Source: Chitinophagales bacterium (GTDB lineage Bacteria > Bacteroidota > Bacteroidia > Chitinophagales > JADJOU01). Taken from it: a stretch of DNA of 64,000 nucleotides. Location: contig JAEUUY010000011.1 of the NCBI GenBank assembly GCA_016787225.1, positions 267,354 to 331,353 on the forward strand. Reading direction: 5' to 3'. Within the stretch, counting starts at the first letter, position 1. Each line of letters starts with the position of its first letter. The position numbers and the translations under genes are program-made. A model generated the notes under the pieces. The model saw only the letters and a program-made list of their open reading frames with translations. It ran no database searches and was not told the origin of the DNA. Shown piece by piece: positions 27,111-35,496 of the stretch.

Positions 27111-27869
27111 ATGTTACAAATTAAAAATTTACATGCCCGAGTAGAAGAAGGCAAAGAAATTCTCAAAGGACTCAACATTCAAATCAATAAAGGAGAAGTC
27201 CACGCTATTATGGGACCGAACGGAACAGGCAAATCGACTTTTGCTTCGATTCTAGCTGGCAAAGATGGTTATGACATCACGGAAGGCGAGTTGCTCTTTG
27301 AAGGCAAGAATATATCCGAACTAGACCCAGCGGAAAGGGCTCACCTAGGTATGTTTTTAGCCTTTCAATACCCTGTCGAAATACCAGGAGTATCAACTAC
27401 CAATTTTATGAAGGCCGCCATCAATGAAAAGCGAAAAGCCAATGGTCTAGCTCCCATGGAAGCTAAAGATTTTCTCGCATTGATGAAAGAAAAAGCTGCT
27501 ATCGTAGAACTCAACAAAGAATTTCTCACTCGAAGCATCAACGAAGGTTTTTCTGGAGGGGAGAAAAAGAGAAACGAAATCTTTCAAATGGCTATGCTTG
27601 AGCCGAAACTTTGCGTTCTGGATGAAACAGATTCTGGTCTCGATATCGATGCACTTCGTATAGTAGCCAATGGTGTCAATAAATTGAGAAATGCAGAGAA
27701 TGCTTTTCTAGTCATTACGCATTATCAACGATTGCTAGACTATATCGTTCCTGATTTTGTTCATATCATGTATGATGGCAGAATCGTCAAGACTGGTGAT
27801 AAAACACTCGCTCTCGAGCTGGAGAAAAAAGGATATGATTGGGTGAAAAGTGAGCTAGCTCAAGTTTAA
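27111..27869 (+). CDS. sufC: Fe-S cluster assembly ATPase SufC
   Basis: 252 aa. ABC ATPase with Walker A MGPNGTGKSTFASIL, SufC-specific FLAFQYPVEIPGVS, signature FSGGEKKRNEIFQ and Walker B LCVLDETDSGLDID, and the switch histidine in VITHYQRLLDYI. It powers SufB-SufD scaffold opening. It is preceded by an ORF6N fragment instead of directly by sufB. sufD is not next to it; an SDR gene with its own promoter follows. Confidence 0.97.
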   Translation: MLQIKNLHARVEEGKEILKGLNIQINKGEVHAIMGPNGTGKSTFASILAGKDGYDITEGELLFEGKNISELDPAERAHLGMFLAFQYPVEIPGVSTTNFMKAAINEKRKANGLAPMEAKDFLALMKEKAAIVELNKEFLTRSINEGFSGGEKKRNEIFQMAMLEPKLCVLDETDSGLDIDALRIVANGVNKLRNAENAFLVITHYQRLLDYIVPDFVHIMYDGRIVKTGDKTLALELEKKGYDWVKSELAQV

Positions 27870-27894
27870 GTCAAAGTTAAGATTATTTTTATTG

Positions 27895-27924
27895 TTGTCA
27901 TCCAAGTTTGCTTTGCTAACTTTG
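27895..27924 (+). promoter_or_regulatory. Promoter TTG-N19-TAACTTTG of the SDR gene
   Basis: Both elements of the Bacteroidota sigma consensus are present: TTG (27895-27897), 19 bp, then TAACTTTG (27917-27924). The ATG is at 27929, so transcription should begin at or next to the start codon and give a leaderless mRNA. Confidence 0.6.
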
Positions 27925-27928
27925 CTTT

Positions 27929-28738
27929 ATGAATTTATTTAATTTATCAAACAAAGTTGCACTAGTCACTGGCGCTACGGGACTTATCGGTAGAAATCAC
28001 TGCAAGGCGCTTGCTGAGGCGGGTGCTAGTGTGGTCGTAGCAGATTTGAATAAGGAGAAATGCCAAGAAGTTATAGCTTCTTTGGATAATTCTGATATGC
28101 ATTTTGCGATATCATTTGATATAACCAATGAGGAGGATGTCAAAAAAGCTAAAGATAGCATACTCGCTCATTATGGCAAAATTGATATTCTAGTGAATAA
28201 TGCTGCTATTAATGATATGTTTGAAAATCCAGCTTTGGCAGGAGAGCAGTCTATGTTTGAAAATTATCCGGTAAAAATGTTTCGCCAATCTCTAGAAGCG
28301 AATGTCACTGGAACATTTCTTTGCTGTCAAGTATTTGGTGCCGAAATGGCAAAAGCGGGTAAAGGCAGCATTATCAATTTAGCCTCTACCTACGGAATGG
28401 TAGGTCCCGACCAATCCATATACAAAGACAGAAATGGCAAACAGATGTTTTACAAATCTGCCGCTTATCCTGCTACCAAAGGTGCTGTAATTAATTTCAC
28501 CAGATTTCTAGCAGCTTACTGGGGTAAGAATGGCGTACGCGTCAATACCTTATCACCAGGTGGTGTAGAAAATAGTCAAGATGATTTTTTTGTCCAGAAC
28601 TATAGTGCTAAAACCCCACTAGCCCGTATGGCACAGCCCACTGACTATATGGGAGCTATTGTATTTCTAGCTAGCGACGCCAGTAGTTATATGACAGGAG
28701 CGAATTTGGTAGTCGATGGTGGGTGGACAGCTATTTAG
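27929..28738 (+). CDS. Short-chain dehydrogenase/reductase (sugar-type)
   Basis: 269 aa classical SDR. NAD(P)-binding TGATGLIGRNH (TGxxxGxG), ADLN at the end of beta-2 (favouring NAD), NNAA, catalytic S in LASTYG, YPATKGA (YxxxK), and the C-terminal DGGWTAI typical of SDRs. It lies upstream of a KdsC-like phosphatase and a NeuB-type synthase, where related SDRs occur in surface-sugar loci. The exact substrate is unknown. Confidence 0.88.
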   Translation: MNLFNLSNKVALVTGATGLIGRNHCKALAEAGASVVVADLNKEKCQEVIASLDNSDMHFAISFDITNEEDVKKAKDSILAHYGKIDILVNNAAINDMFENPALAGEQSMFENYPVKMFRQSLEANVTGTFLCCQVFGAEMAKAGKGSIINLASTYGMVGPDQSIYKDRNGKQMFYKSAAYPATKGAVINFTRFLAAYWGKNGVRVNTLSPGGVENSQDDFFVQNYSAKTPLARMAQPTDYMGAIVFLASDASSYMTGANLVVDGGWTAI

Positions 28739-28818
28739 ATGCCAGATGTAAGAAATTAGATATTAGAAAAAAGAAACAAGTTAAATAAGCAATAATCATA
28801 ATCTAGAAGTTAAACAAT

Positions 28819-29313
28819 ATGTCTAATATCTCACATCTAATATCTAATATTTCTTATTTATTTACGGACATAGATGGTGTGTGGACAGACTGCACCATAT
28901 TCTATTCTGCAAGAGGTGAGGAGTTGAAAGCATTTTCATATCGCGATGGTATGGGTGCAGAGCGCTTAAGAAGATTGACACCTATTAACATCGCTATAAT
29001 TACAGGTGAAAATTCTGAAATTGTAAGTCGTAGAGCAGAAAAATTGAAAATAGAAAATGTATTTCTTGGGGTCAAGAATAAATTAGAAATGGTCGAACGG
29101 TTTATGAAACAACACAATCTCAATTGGGAAAATATAGCCTATATTGGAGATGACTTGAATGATATTGAGGTTATGAAAAAGGCAGGGATATGTGCTTGCC
29201 CAGGGGATGCTTACGAAGATGTCTTGGCTATTTCACATTATGTATGTGAGAAAAAAGGAGGTGAAGGAGCCTTTCGAGAGTTTTGTGAATATATCATTGA
29301 AAATTATAATTAA
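28819..29313 (+). CDS. HAD-IIIA phosphatase, KdsC/sialic-acid-9-phosphatase-like
   Basis: 164 aa. HAD motifs: nucleophile TDIDGVWTD, ITGENS (motif II), K in VKNKLE, and YIGDDLNDIEVM (motif III), followed by the tail CEKKGGEGAFREFCEYI of the KdsC family. The family removes phosphate from 8-phospho-Kdo or 9-phospho nonulosonates. The N-terminal dozen residues (SNISHLISNIS) derive from a low-complexity repeat that is inverted relative to 28741-28775, so the true start is uncertain. The neighbour is NeuB-like. Confidence 0.83.
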   Translation: MSNISHLISNISYLFTDIDGVWTDCTIFYSARGEELKAFSYRDGMGAERLRRLTPINIAIITGENSEIVSRRAEKLKIENVFLGVKNKLEMVERFMKQHNLNWENIAYIGDDLNDIEVMKKAGICACPGDAYEDVLAISHYVCEKKGGEGAFREFCEYIIENYN

Positions 29314-29347
29314 CAAAATCTTATCACAAGATTAAGTTTTTAGGCTT

Positions 29348-29355
29348 TACCTTTG
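29348..29355 (+). promoter_or_regulatory. -7 box (TACCTTTG) for the NeuB-like gene
   Basis: A full TAnnTTTG match 24 bp before the ATG at 29380, suggesting that the synthase has its own promoter. Confidence 0.4.
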
Positions 29356-29379
29356 TTTAGTAATTAATAAAATTAATTT

Positions 29380-30255
29380 ATGACTGAAATAATATTGGCG
29401 AATGGTAAAAAAATAGGTGGTAACAACCCTTGTTTTATTATTGCTGAAATAGGCTTGAACCACAATGGTGATATCAATATAGCCAAAGAATTGATAAAAA
29501 AAGCGCATGAATGTGGCTGTGATGCGGTAAAATTTCAAAAACGCACTCCAGAAGTTTGCACACCGAGAGATCAATGGGATATTGAACGCGATACGCCATG
29601 GGGTAGAATGAAATATATCGACTATAGATATAAAGTAGAATTTGGGGATGCGGAGTATAAAATCATCGATGAATATTGTAAAGAGTTAGGTGTCGTATGG
29701 TTTGCTAGCTGCTGGGACGAAGAATCCGTAGATTATTTGGAGAAATTTAATCCCATGCTATACAAAGCAGCTTCAGCATCACTCACCGACATCTCCCTTC
29801 TCAAAAAGAAAAAAGATACTGGTAAGCCATTGATCATTTCTACCGGAATGAGCACCATCGAAGAATTGAAAAAAGCAGTCGAAGCTATTGGAACTGATAA
29901 TTTGGCTATAGCACATGCTACTTCCACTTATCCATGTAAGCCAGAGGAATTGAACTTAAGAATGATAAACACCTTGCAAAATATGTATCCTTCATGTCCT
30001 ATTGGTTATTCTGGACATGAGACGGGTTTGAGCACTACGCTGGCGACGATTCCATTAGGTGCGAGTTTTGTAGAGCGCCATTTTACCCTAGACAGAAGTA
30101 TGTGGGGAAGCGACCAAGCCGCTTCCGTAGAGCCAGGAGGCATGATGCGACTGGTGCGGGATATCCGTGACATTGAAACAGCCTTGGGCGATGGTGTCAA
30201 AAAAGTATATGACAGCGAGCTAGGTCCAATGGCCAAGCTGAGAAGGGTGAAGTAA
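29380..30255 (+). CDS. N-acetylneuraminate synthase family protein lacking the SAF domain
   Basis: 291 aa. NeuB TIM barrel: FIIAEIGLNHNGDINIAKELI, KFQKRTPEVC, KAASASLTDISLL, ISTGMSTIEEL, HATSTYPC, IGYSGHE and FVERHFTLD. These enzymes condense phosphoenolpyruvate with an amino-hexose to make a nonulosonic acid. The usual C-terminal antifreeze-like SAF domain (about 60 aa) is missing; the chain ends with SELGPMAKLRRVK right after the barrel. No nucleotidyltransferase (CMP-sugar synthetase) or epimerase is adjacent, so the product may be a free or unusual sugar acid. Confidence 0.9.
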   Translation: MTEIILANGKKIGGNNPCFIIAEIGLNHNGDINIAKELIKKAHECGCDAVKFQKRTPEVCTPRDQWDIERDTPWGRMKYIDYRYKVEFGDAEYKIIDEYCKELGVVWFASCWDEESVDYLEKFNPMLYKAASASLTDISLLKKKKDTGKPLIISTGMSTIEELKKAVEAIGTDNLAIAHATSTYPCKPEELNLRMINTLQNMYPSCPIGYSGHETGLSTTLATIPLGASFVERHFTLDRSMWGSDQAASVEPGGMMRLVRDIRDIETALGDGVKKVYDSELGPMAKLRRVK

Positions 30256-30394
30256 GGATTCATTTCGTATATCAATTTTTTCCGTACCGCAGATTAGCAA
30301 ATGAAGGTACAAGAATAGTACTAATTATCTTTAATTAATGCTGGTTCAAATCGCCAGCCATGTTGTTTTTTAAACAGAAAAGTCTAATTCTTTC

Positions 30395-30402
30395 TAACTT
30401 TG
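30395..30402 (+). promoter_or_regulatory. -7 box (TAACTTTG) for the sterol-desaturase-family gene
   Basis: A full TAnnTTTG match 58 bp before the start at 30461. The rest of the 205-bp gap holds nothing else I can support. Confidence 0.4.
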
Positions 30403-30460
30403 TAATCTATTAAATCTATAAATTTATACTATTGTGCAAGGTCTACCTTGTATTTGAGTT

Positions 30461-31543
30461 ATGGTGCCAGAATGTTTTAAAGAATTAGGTCATGACAAAT
30501 ATATACAAATCATCGGTATCATCATTCCCTCATGGGCTATCTTGATGATAGTATTAGAAAGATTATTTCCATACACACCGCAAGTAAAGCTATTCCGCAG
30601 AGGCTTTTGGATGGATTTGGTATGGTACACCATCCTTCAGAGTAAAGTGCTGGAAATAGTCATTTTCACCTATATCATACTCAACTTGAAAAATTACTTA
30701 GGGCTTCAAGACTTTGGACCTATGAGCGGTATGAATTTTTGGCTATGCTTGTTTATATTTTTCATTACCCATGATTTCTACATGTACTGGATGCACCGCT
30801 TTCAGCACAACAATAAATATCTGTGGCGCACGCATGAAGCGCATCACTCAGTACGCGAGGTCGATTGGTTAGCGGGGAGTCGTTCCCATTTCTCAGAAAT
30901 TTTGATCAATCAGACGGTTGAATTTGCACCTATATTCTTTCTTTTAGACACAGAAACTGCATCTTTTATGTATCCTGCCAAAGCCTTACTCGATGCGCTA
31001 TGGGGCATGTGGATTCACGCCAATGTGAATGTCAATACTGGAAAACTACAATATATCATTAATGGCCCTGAAATGCATCAATGGCATCATGCGAATCATC
31101 ACGAAGTATTCTATAAGAACTATAGTACAAAAATCGCAGCCTGGGATTGGATATTCGGTACGGGATTTCTACCTGGTCTGAAGCCTCTTAATTTTTATTT
31201 CCATAAGCCAAAAATGTTCGGTCTTCCATATGCCTATCCTAATGGATTCTGGGATCAACTCGTGTTTGCCTTTCATCGATTTGACTTTAGATTCCTAGAG
31301 AATAAGACGTTCTATAAGTATTTATTAAACTTTCGTTATTACATTACGACCTATGTGCTAGGACTATTCGGTGCTCGTGAAAATTGGGTTTCGAATGAGT
31401 TGTTTGATAAATCAAATATAAGATATGACCTTGATGACAACCATTGCTATGATGATCAAGGAATTAAATACTTTATGAAAGGCAGCCAACTCATATTTCA
31501 TAAGGATGGGGATCAAGACGAATCTCTAGAAAAATTTGACTAG
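30461..31543 (+). CDS. Sterol desaturase/fatty acid hydroxylase family membrane enzyme
   Basis: 360 aa. The diiron histidine boxes are all present: THDFYMYWMHR, HNNKYLWRTHEAHHSV, and HQWHHANHHEV, between membrane helices. The family uses O2 and a non-haem diiron centre to hydroxylate or desaturate lipids; members act on sterols, fatty acids, ether lipids and carotenoids. The substrate here is unknown. It is flanked by independent genes with their own promoters. Confidence 0.92.
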   Translation: MVPECFKELGHDKYIQIIGIIIPSWAILMIVLERLFPYTPQVKLFRRGFWMDLVWYTILQSKVLEIVIFTYIILNLKNYLGLQDFGPMSGMNFWLCLFIFFITHDFYMYWMHRFQHNNKYLWRTHEAHHSVREVDWLAGSRSHFSEILINQTVEFAPIFFLLDTETASFMYPAKALLDALWGMWIHANVNVNTGKLQYIINGPEMHQWHHANHHEVFYKNYSTKIAAWDWIFGTGFLPGLKPLNFYFHKPKMFGLPYAYPNGFWDQLVFAFHRFDFRFLENKTFYKYLLNFRYYITTYVLGLFGARENWVSNELFDKSNIRYDLDDNHCYDDQGIKYFMKGSQLIFHKDGDQDESLEKFD

Positions 31544-31643
31544 TTTTCTAGTATTACTATGATTTTCTCCTCATATATCTGGATAAGATAGCTTTTCTCC
31601 ATGGCTTAACCATTTCTTAACATTCACTCAGAATGTTCTAATT

Positions 31644-31651
31644 TAGCTTTG
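31644..31651 (+). promoter_or_regulatory. -7 box (TAGCTTTG) for the phosphate transporter
   Basis: A full TAnnTTTG match seven bases before the start codon at 31659, so the leader is nearly absent. Confidence 0.45.
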
Positions 31652-31658
31652 TCAAAAA

Positions 31659-33074
31659 TTGAACGAAATGGATTTTCTAAACATATTGTCCTCTATGGAA
31701 GGAGTTATTCTTGCATTATTTTTATTTTGTATAGCTGCCATTTGCTTCTTTGAATTTATCAATGGGTTTCATGACACTGCCAATGCAGTAGCTACGGTGA
31801 TTTACACAAAATCACTGAAGCCGTTTCACGCAGTGCTTCTTTCAGGTTCTCTCAACTTTTTAGGTGCTATAGTCAGTGTTAAACTTTTTCAAATGACTGT
31901 AGCTGCAGGCATTATCAAGCTATTACCACTAGGAGAACTTATGGAGTTGTCCACCTATGAGAATATAGCCATCGTATCTGCTGTTGTCATTGGTGCTATC
32001 ATTTGGAATCTTGGCACATGGTATTTTGGGATTCCTTGTTCTAGTTCACATACTCTAGTAGGCTCATTGTTAGGAGCTGGTCTTGGATTTCAGTTTATAC
32101 ATCATGGTTCTGGTGTCAATTGGGACAAAGCAAAGGACATAGGAATGTCTTTATTGCTATCACCGACATTTGGTTTTACCATGGCCATACTTCTAGTTTA
32201 TGTCATGCGAAGAGTTCTGAAGCAAAAAGCTCTTTTCAAGCAGGAATTGACTAATGAAGCGCCACCTCTTAAGACCCGAGCCTTGCTAATAGGTACTTGT
32301 AGCGCTGTTAGTTTTTTTCATGGCAGCAATGATGGACAGAAAGGACTAGGCTTACTGATGGTGGTATTGATGACCTTTATGCCTATGCAGTATGCCCTAA
32401 ATAGTAGCTTTGGCGATGAAAAATGTGTTCAGCATTTAGACAGAATAACGGCAATTTTGGAGAAAAACAAGCTAGAAAGCCCATTAGAAAAAGAATTTAA
32501 TAAAATGATCGAAACAGTCAATGAACTTAAGGCTGACATTGCATCTAAAGCAGACACTACTGTTAAAGCAAAATTTACTGAACGAAAGAGAATCCAATCT
32601 ATTTCTAAGACCATAGACAAAATCGTAAAAGACCCAGAGATGCTCCCTAATTCTGCTGATAGAAGTGCTTTGAAAGAAGAACTGCATGTTTTGAAATCCT
32701 ATACTGATTTCGCTCCAGATTGGGCATTGATGATGGTGGCCTTATCCCTAGGAATAGGTACCATGATAGGCTGGAAACGCATCGTAGTAACCATAGGTGA
32801 GAAAATAGGAAAATCACACTTGACCTATGGGCAAGGTGCGGCTAGCGAACTAGTAGCAGCATCCACTATTGGTCTAAGTACCTATTTTGGATTACCTGTT
32901 AGTACTACCCACGTATTATCTTCTGGTATAGCTGGCTCTATGGTAGCTACTGGAGGCGTCAAGAACCTACAGAAAGGAACGATTCAAAGTATAGCCCTAG
33001 CATGGCTCCTTACCTTACCTGTTACTATTCTGTTATCTTTCGGTCTCTATTTGATTTTTAGATTGTTTGCGTAA
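31659..33074 (+). CDS. PiT-family inorganic phosphate transporter
   Basis: 471 aa. Two inverted halves carry the PiT signature (GFHDTANAVATVIYTKSL and FFHGSNDGQKGLGLL), plus CSSSHTLVGSLLGAG and GLPVSTTHVLSSGIAGSM. Between them lies a charged cytoplasmic loop of about 100 residues (predicted coiled coil, EFNKMIETVNELKADIASK). PiT proteins take up metal-phosphate with protons. It stands alone; no phoU-like gene is adjacent. Confidence 0.94.
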   Translation: MNEMDFLNILSSMEGVILALFLFCIAAICFFEFINGFHDTANAVATVIYTKSLKPFHAVLLSGSLNFLGAIVSVKLFQMTVAAGIIKLLPLGELMELSTYENIAIVSAVVIGAIIWNLGTWYFGIPCSSSHTLVGSLLGAGLGFQFIHHGSGVNWDKAKDIGMSLLLSPTFGFTMAILLVYVMRRVLKQKALFKQELTNEAPPLKTRALLIGTCSAVSFFHGSNDGQKGLGLLMVVLMTFMPMQYALNSSFGDEKCVQHLDRITAILEKNKLESPLEKEFNKMIETVNELKADIASKADTTVKAKFTERKRIQSISKTIDKIVKDPEMLPNSADRSALKEELHVLKSYTDFAPDWALMMVALSLGIGTMIGWKRIVVTIGEKIGKSHLTYGQGAASELVAASTIGLSTYFGLPVSTTHVLSSGIAGSMVATGGVKNLQKGTIQSIALAWLLTLPVTILLSFGLYLIFRLFA

Positions 33075-33105
33075 AAAATTGGTTCTCTTTTTAATGTTGT
33101 AGCTT

Positions 33106-33113
33106 TACATTTG
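33106..33113 (+). promoter_or_regulatory. -7 box (TACATTTG) for rpiB
   Basis: A full TAnnTTTG match 19 bp before the ATG at 33133, with a possible TTG 24 bp upstream. Confidence 0.45.
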
Positions 33114-33132
33114 TAGCATAATCATTTGATTT

Positions 33133-33555
33133 ATGAAATTAGCCATTGGCTGCGACCACGCAGGGTTTGAATTAAAAGAATTTTTAAAGTCAAATTTCAA
33201 AGAAATTGAATGGTTGGATAAAGGATGCTATAGTACAGACAGCGTGGACTATCCAGACTTTGCGCACGCAGTAGCCAACAGTATCGAAGATGGAGAAACC
33301 ACTATGGGTATACTCATCTGTGGAAGTGGAAATGGCATCGCTATAGCTGCAAACAAACACGCTGGCATTCGAGCTGCTATAGCATGGAAGCCAGAACTAG
33401 CCTCACTCGCACGCCAACATAATGATGCCAATATTCTCAGCCTGCCCGCACGCTTTATATCTGAACAAGAAGCTATAGAAATAGTCAAAGCTTTCCTAGA
33501 AGCTAGCTTTGAGGGGGGAAGACATCAGACGAGGGTAGATAAGATTTCGTGTTAA
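33133..33555 (+). CDS. rpiB: Ribose 5-phosphate isomerase B
   Basis: 140 aa RpiB/LacAB family: MKLAIGCDHAGFELKEFL, GILICGSGNGIAIAANK (catalytic cysteine) and HNDANILSLPARF. It interconverts ribose 5-phosphate and ribulose 5-phosphate in the pentose phosphate pathway. It is convergent with the fusion gene on the other strand, 6 bp apart. Confidence 0.96.
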   Translation: MKLAIGCDHAGFELKEFLKSNFKEIEWLDKGCYSTDSVDYPDFAHAVANSIEDGETTMGILICGSGNGIAIAANKHAGIRAAIAWKPELASLARQHNDANILSLPARFISEQEAIEIVKAFLEASFEGGRHQTRVDKISC

Positions 33556-33561
33556 GAGTTC

Positions 33562-35496
33562 TTATTCTACCAATCTAGCAAATCTCTTATTGGATTTTGG
33601 GAAATCAAGACCATAAGCTATCGCAGTAATTACGGCTGCTACTATTGCTGTCAATAAACTTTCATTACTAAATCTAAAAACTAATGTTGTTTTGTGTGAG
33701 ACACATGTGATTAGCGCTCCAATAAAAATAGAAAGCAAAGCAAAGCATTGGTATATACGCATTCTAAGCCAATAAGGTGTTTGGGCTTCACCACGCAATG
33801 ACTCTTCGACAAATCGAAACAAACCATTAGCAATAAAATAAAAACCAACTAAAAAATTTATTGGCATCTCTAAGAAATAAAATCGAATAAGAAATACGCC
33901 CGTTATAAAATTTGCAATCATAGAATACAACTGCGTTGGGTGTAAGAATCTACCAGATAGTTCAGAAATTTTATTGACCCGCGACATAGGATGGTGAAAT
34001 TGTATCCCCATTTTAGGTGAAGTTTGACATCCATGACAACAACCCTGCACAAGACATCTTAATCTGCCTATCATTTGTACCCATGGTGCTGCCATAACGA
34101 GAGCTCCTGCCAAAATAGAAGCTTCCAACGGAGTATACACTCCTAGAGTTATCACGGCAAATCCAGTGCCTACTATACTCCCATAGAAGCTATATGGTCT
34201 CTGTAATTTGGGGGAGCCTTCAATAAACTGAGCCCACAAAGCAGCTCCAAGAATAGCACTCAGAGTTAAAGACATGGTTGTAATAAATCGAAAGTCATGT
34301 AAGAAGCTCGAAATCAAAAATGCACCTATTAGACTGGCTAAGCCTGCATAGATTCCGTGATGAATAAATCGTACATTTCTGTATCGCCATTCTATCCATG
34401 TATTCGCTATTTTCTCCGCTTTATTTTTAGCTGCAAACCATAGAGCTATTCTGTATTCAATAATAAAATAAACAGCTAAACCCGCCAACACATCTAAGAT
34501 GGTATGATTACCCGTTGTAAGGCAGCTCATAGAAATTAATGTGGCTATGAAGAAGAACGCCGTCTTTAGAGTTGATAAAATTTGTGTATAGTATTTAGCC
34601 GATAACAAAGCCCACATTACGTGATACGATGGAAAAGCTGCGGCTGCGCTATCCATAGATCTCTCTAGTTTTATAAGTTCCGTCCAGCAAGAAGAAAAAC
34701 TAAATTCTCTCTGCTCTACCACAAATGGTAAACAGAAATAAATACTAAAAACGATAATCATAGATAACCACGCATCAATAGTGAAATTTCTTAACTGCTC
34801 ATTTGTCTTCAAAATGAACGGAACAAGCAAGGTAAAAATATAGACCGAGGAGTATGCAATTATGGTAAAATCTATTAGGGGAATATACTCATCTAACATC
34901 GTATTCGTAGAGATAGCAACCATTGGATTCCCTATAAAAACGAAAGCTTCATATAAAATTAACCACGGAATAAATATTAGAATAAAAGTGGCTAGCTTTG
35001 ATTTTAAATTTGTTGATTGAGAATTCCCCTCGGCTAAAGATAAAAATGGCTTGAATGCTTGGACACCAAAAAGCTTCTCTGTTTTCTCCTTCTCGAAACC
35101 TAGAACATAGGCTACAATCATAAATAAGAATAATGGGCTAACTAGCCAAAATCCCGATGAAGATTTAACCCAAATAGACAATCCGAATGACACAAGAATT
35201 GAGCCAAGATATATTGGATGACTTGTAAAAGAATATACCCCTTTACTTACAAATTTGTCTGGAGGATAGGCATTCATTGGTAAGCCTTCACCATAGTACC
35301 ATAGAGAAAACATTCCAGAAAAAATGAAATAAAGTCCTATTCCAACATTTAATAAACCTATATATGGATAGTCTGGTACTGGTATTTGTACTAAATTGTC
35401 AGTAGCACCAGCCCATAAAATAAGCAAATATGGCAGCACTACGACGAATAAGCAACCGTAAATTATTTTACCTAAAATGTTTTTTACTTCTTCCAT
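33562..35496 (-). CDS. Three-domain membrane protein: ICMT/PEMT-like + PAP2 + Lgt-like
   Basis: 644 aa, about 18 membrane helices. Residues 1-160 resemble isoprenylcysteine/phospholipid methyltransferases (KGVYSFTSHPIYLGS at 85-99, then GFEKEK). Residues about 200-345 are a PAP2_3-type phosphotransferase domain (FPSYH 288-292; TGNHTILD 328-335). Residues about 380-640 resemble prolipoprotein diacylglyceryl transferase (GRLRCLVQGCCHG 477-489; GRFLHPTQLY 515-524; RFVEESLRGE 561-570). A stand-alone Lgt would be about 270 aa, so this is a real fusion in one uninterrupted frame. All parts handle lipids, so it may build a modified lipid or lipidated protein. It overlaps the upstream gene by 13 bp. 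Confidence 0.8.
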   Translation of the reverse strand: MEEVKNILGKIIYGCLFVVVLPYLLILWAGATDNLVQIPVPDYPYIGLLNVGIGLYFIFSGMFSLWYYGEGLPMNAYPPDKFVSKGVYSFTSHPIYLGSILVSFGLSIWVKSSSGFWLVSPLFLFMIVAYVLGFEKEKTEKLFGVQAFKPFLSLAEGNSQSTNLKSKLATFILIFIPWLILYEAFVFIGNPMVAISTNTMLDEYIPLIDFTIIAYSSVYIFTLLVPFILKTNEQLRNFTIDAWLSMIIVFSIYFCLPFVVEQREFSFSSCWTELIKLERSMDSAAAAFPSYHVMWALLSAKYYTQILSTLKTAFFFIATLISMSCLTTGNHTILDVLAGLAVYFIIEYRIALWFAAKNKAEKIANTWIEWRYRNVRFIHHGIYAGLASLIGAFLISSFLHDFRFITTMSLTLSAILGAALWAQFIEGSPKLQRPYSFYGSIVGTGFAVITLGVYTPLEASILAGALVMAAPWVQMIGRLRCLVQGCCHGCQTSPKMGIQFHHPMSRVNKISELSGRFLHPTQLYSMIANFITGVFLIRFYFLEMPINFLVGFYFIANGLFRFVEESLRGEAQTPYWLRMRIYQCFALLSIFIGALITCVSHKTTLVFRFSNESLLTAIVAAVITAIAYGLDFPKSNKRFARLVE

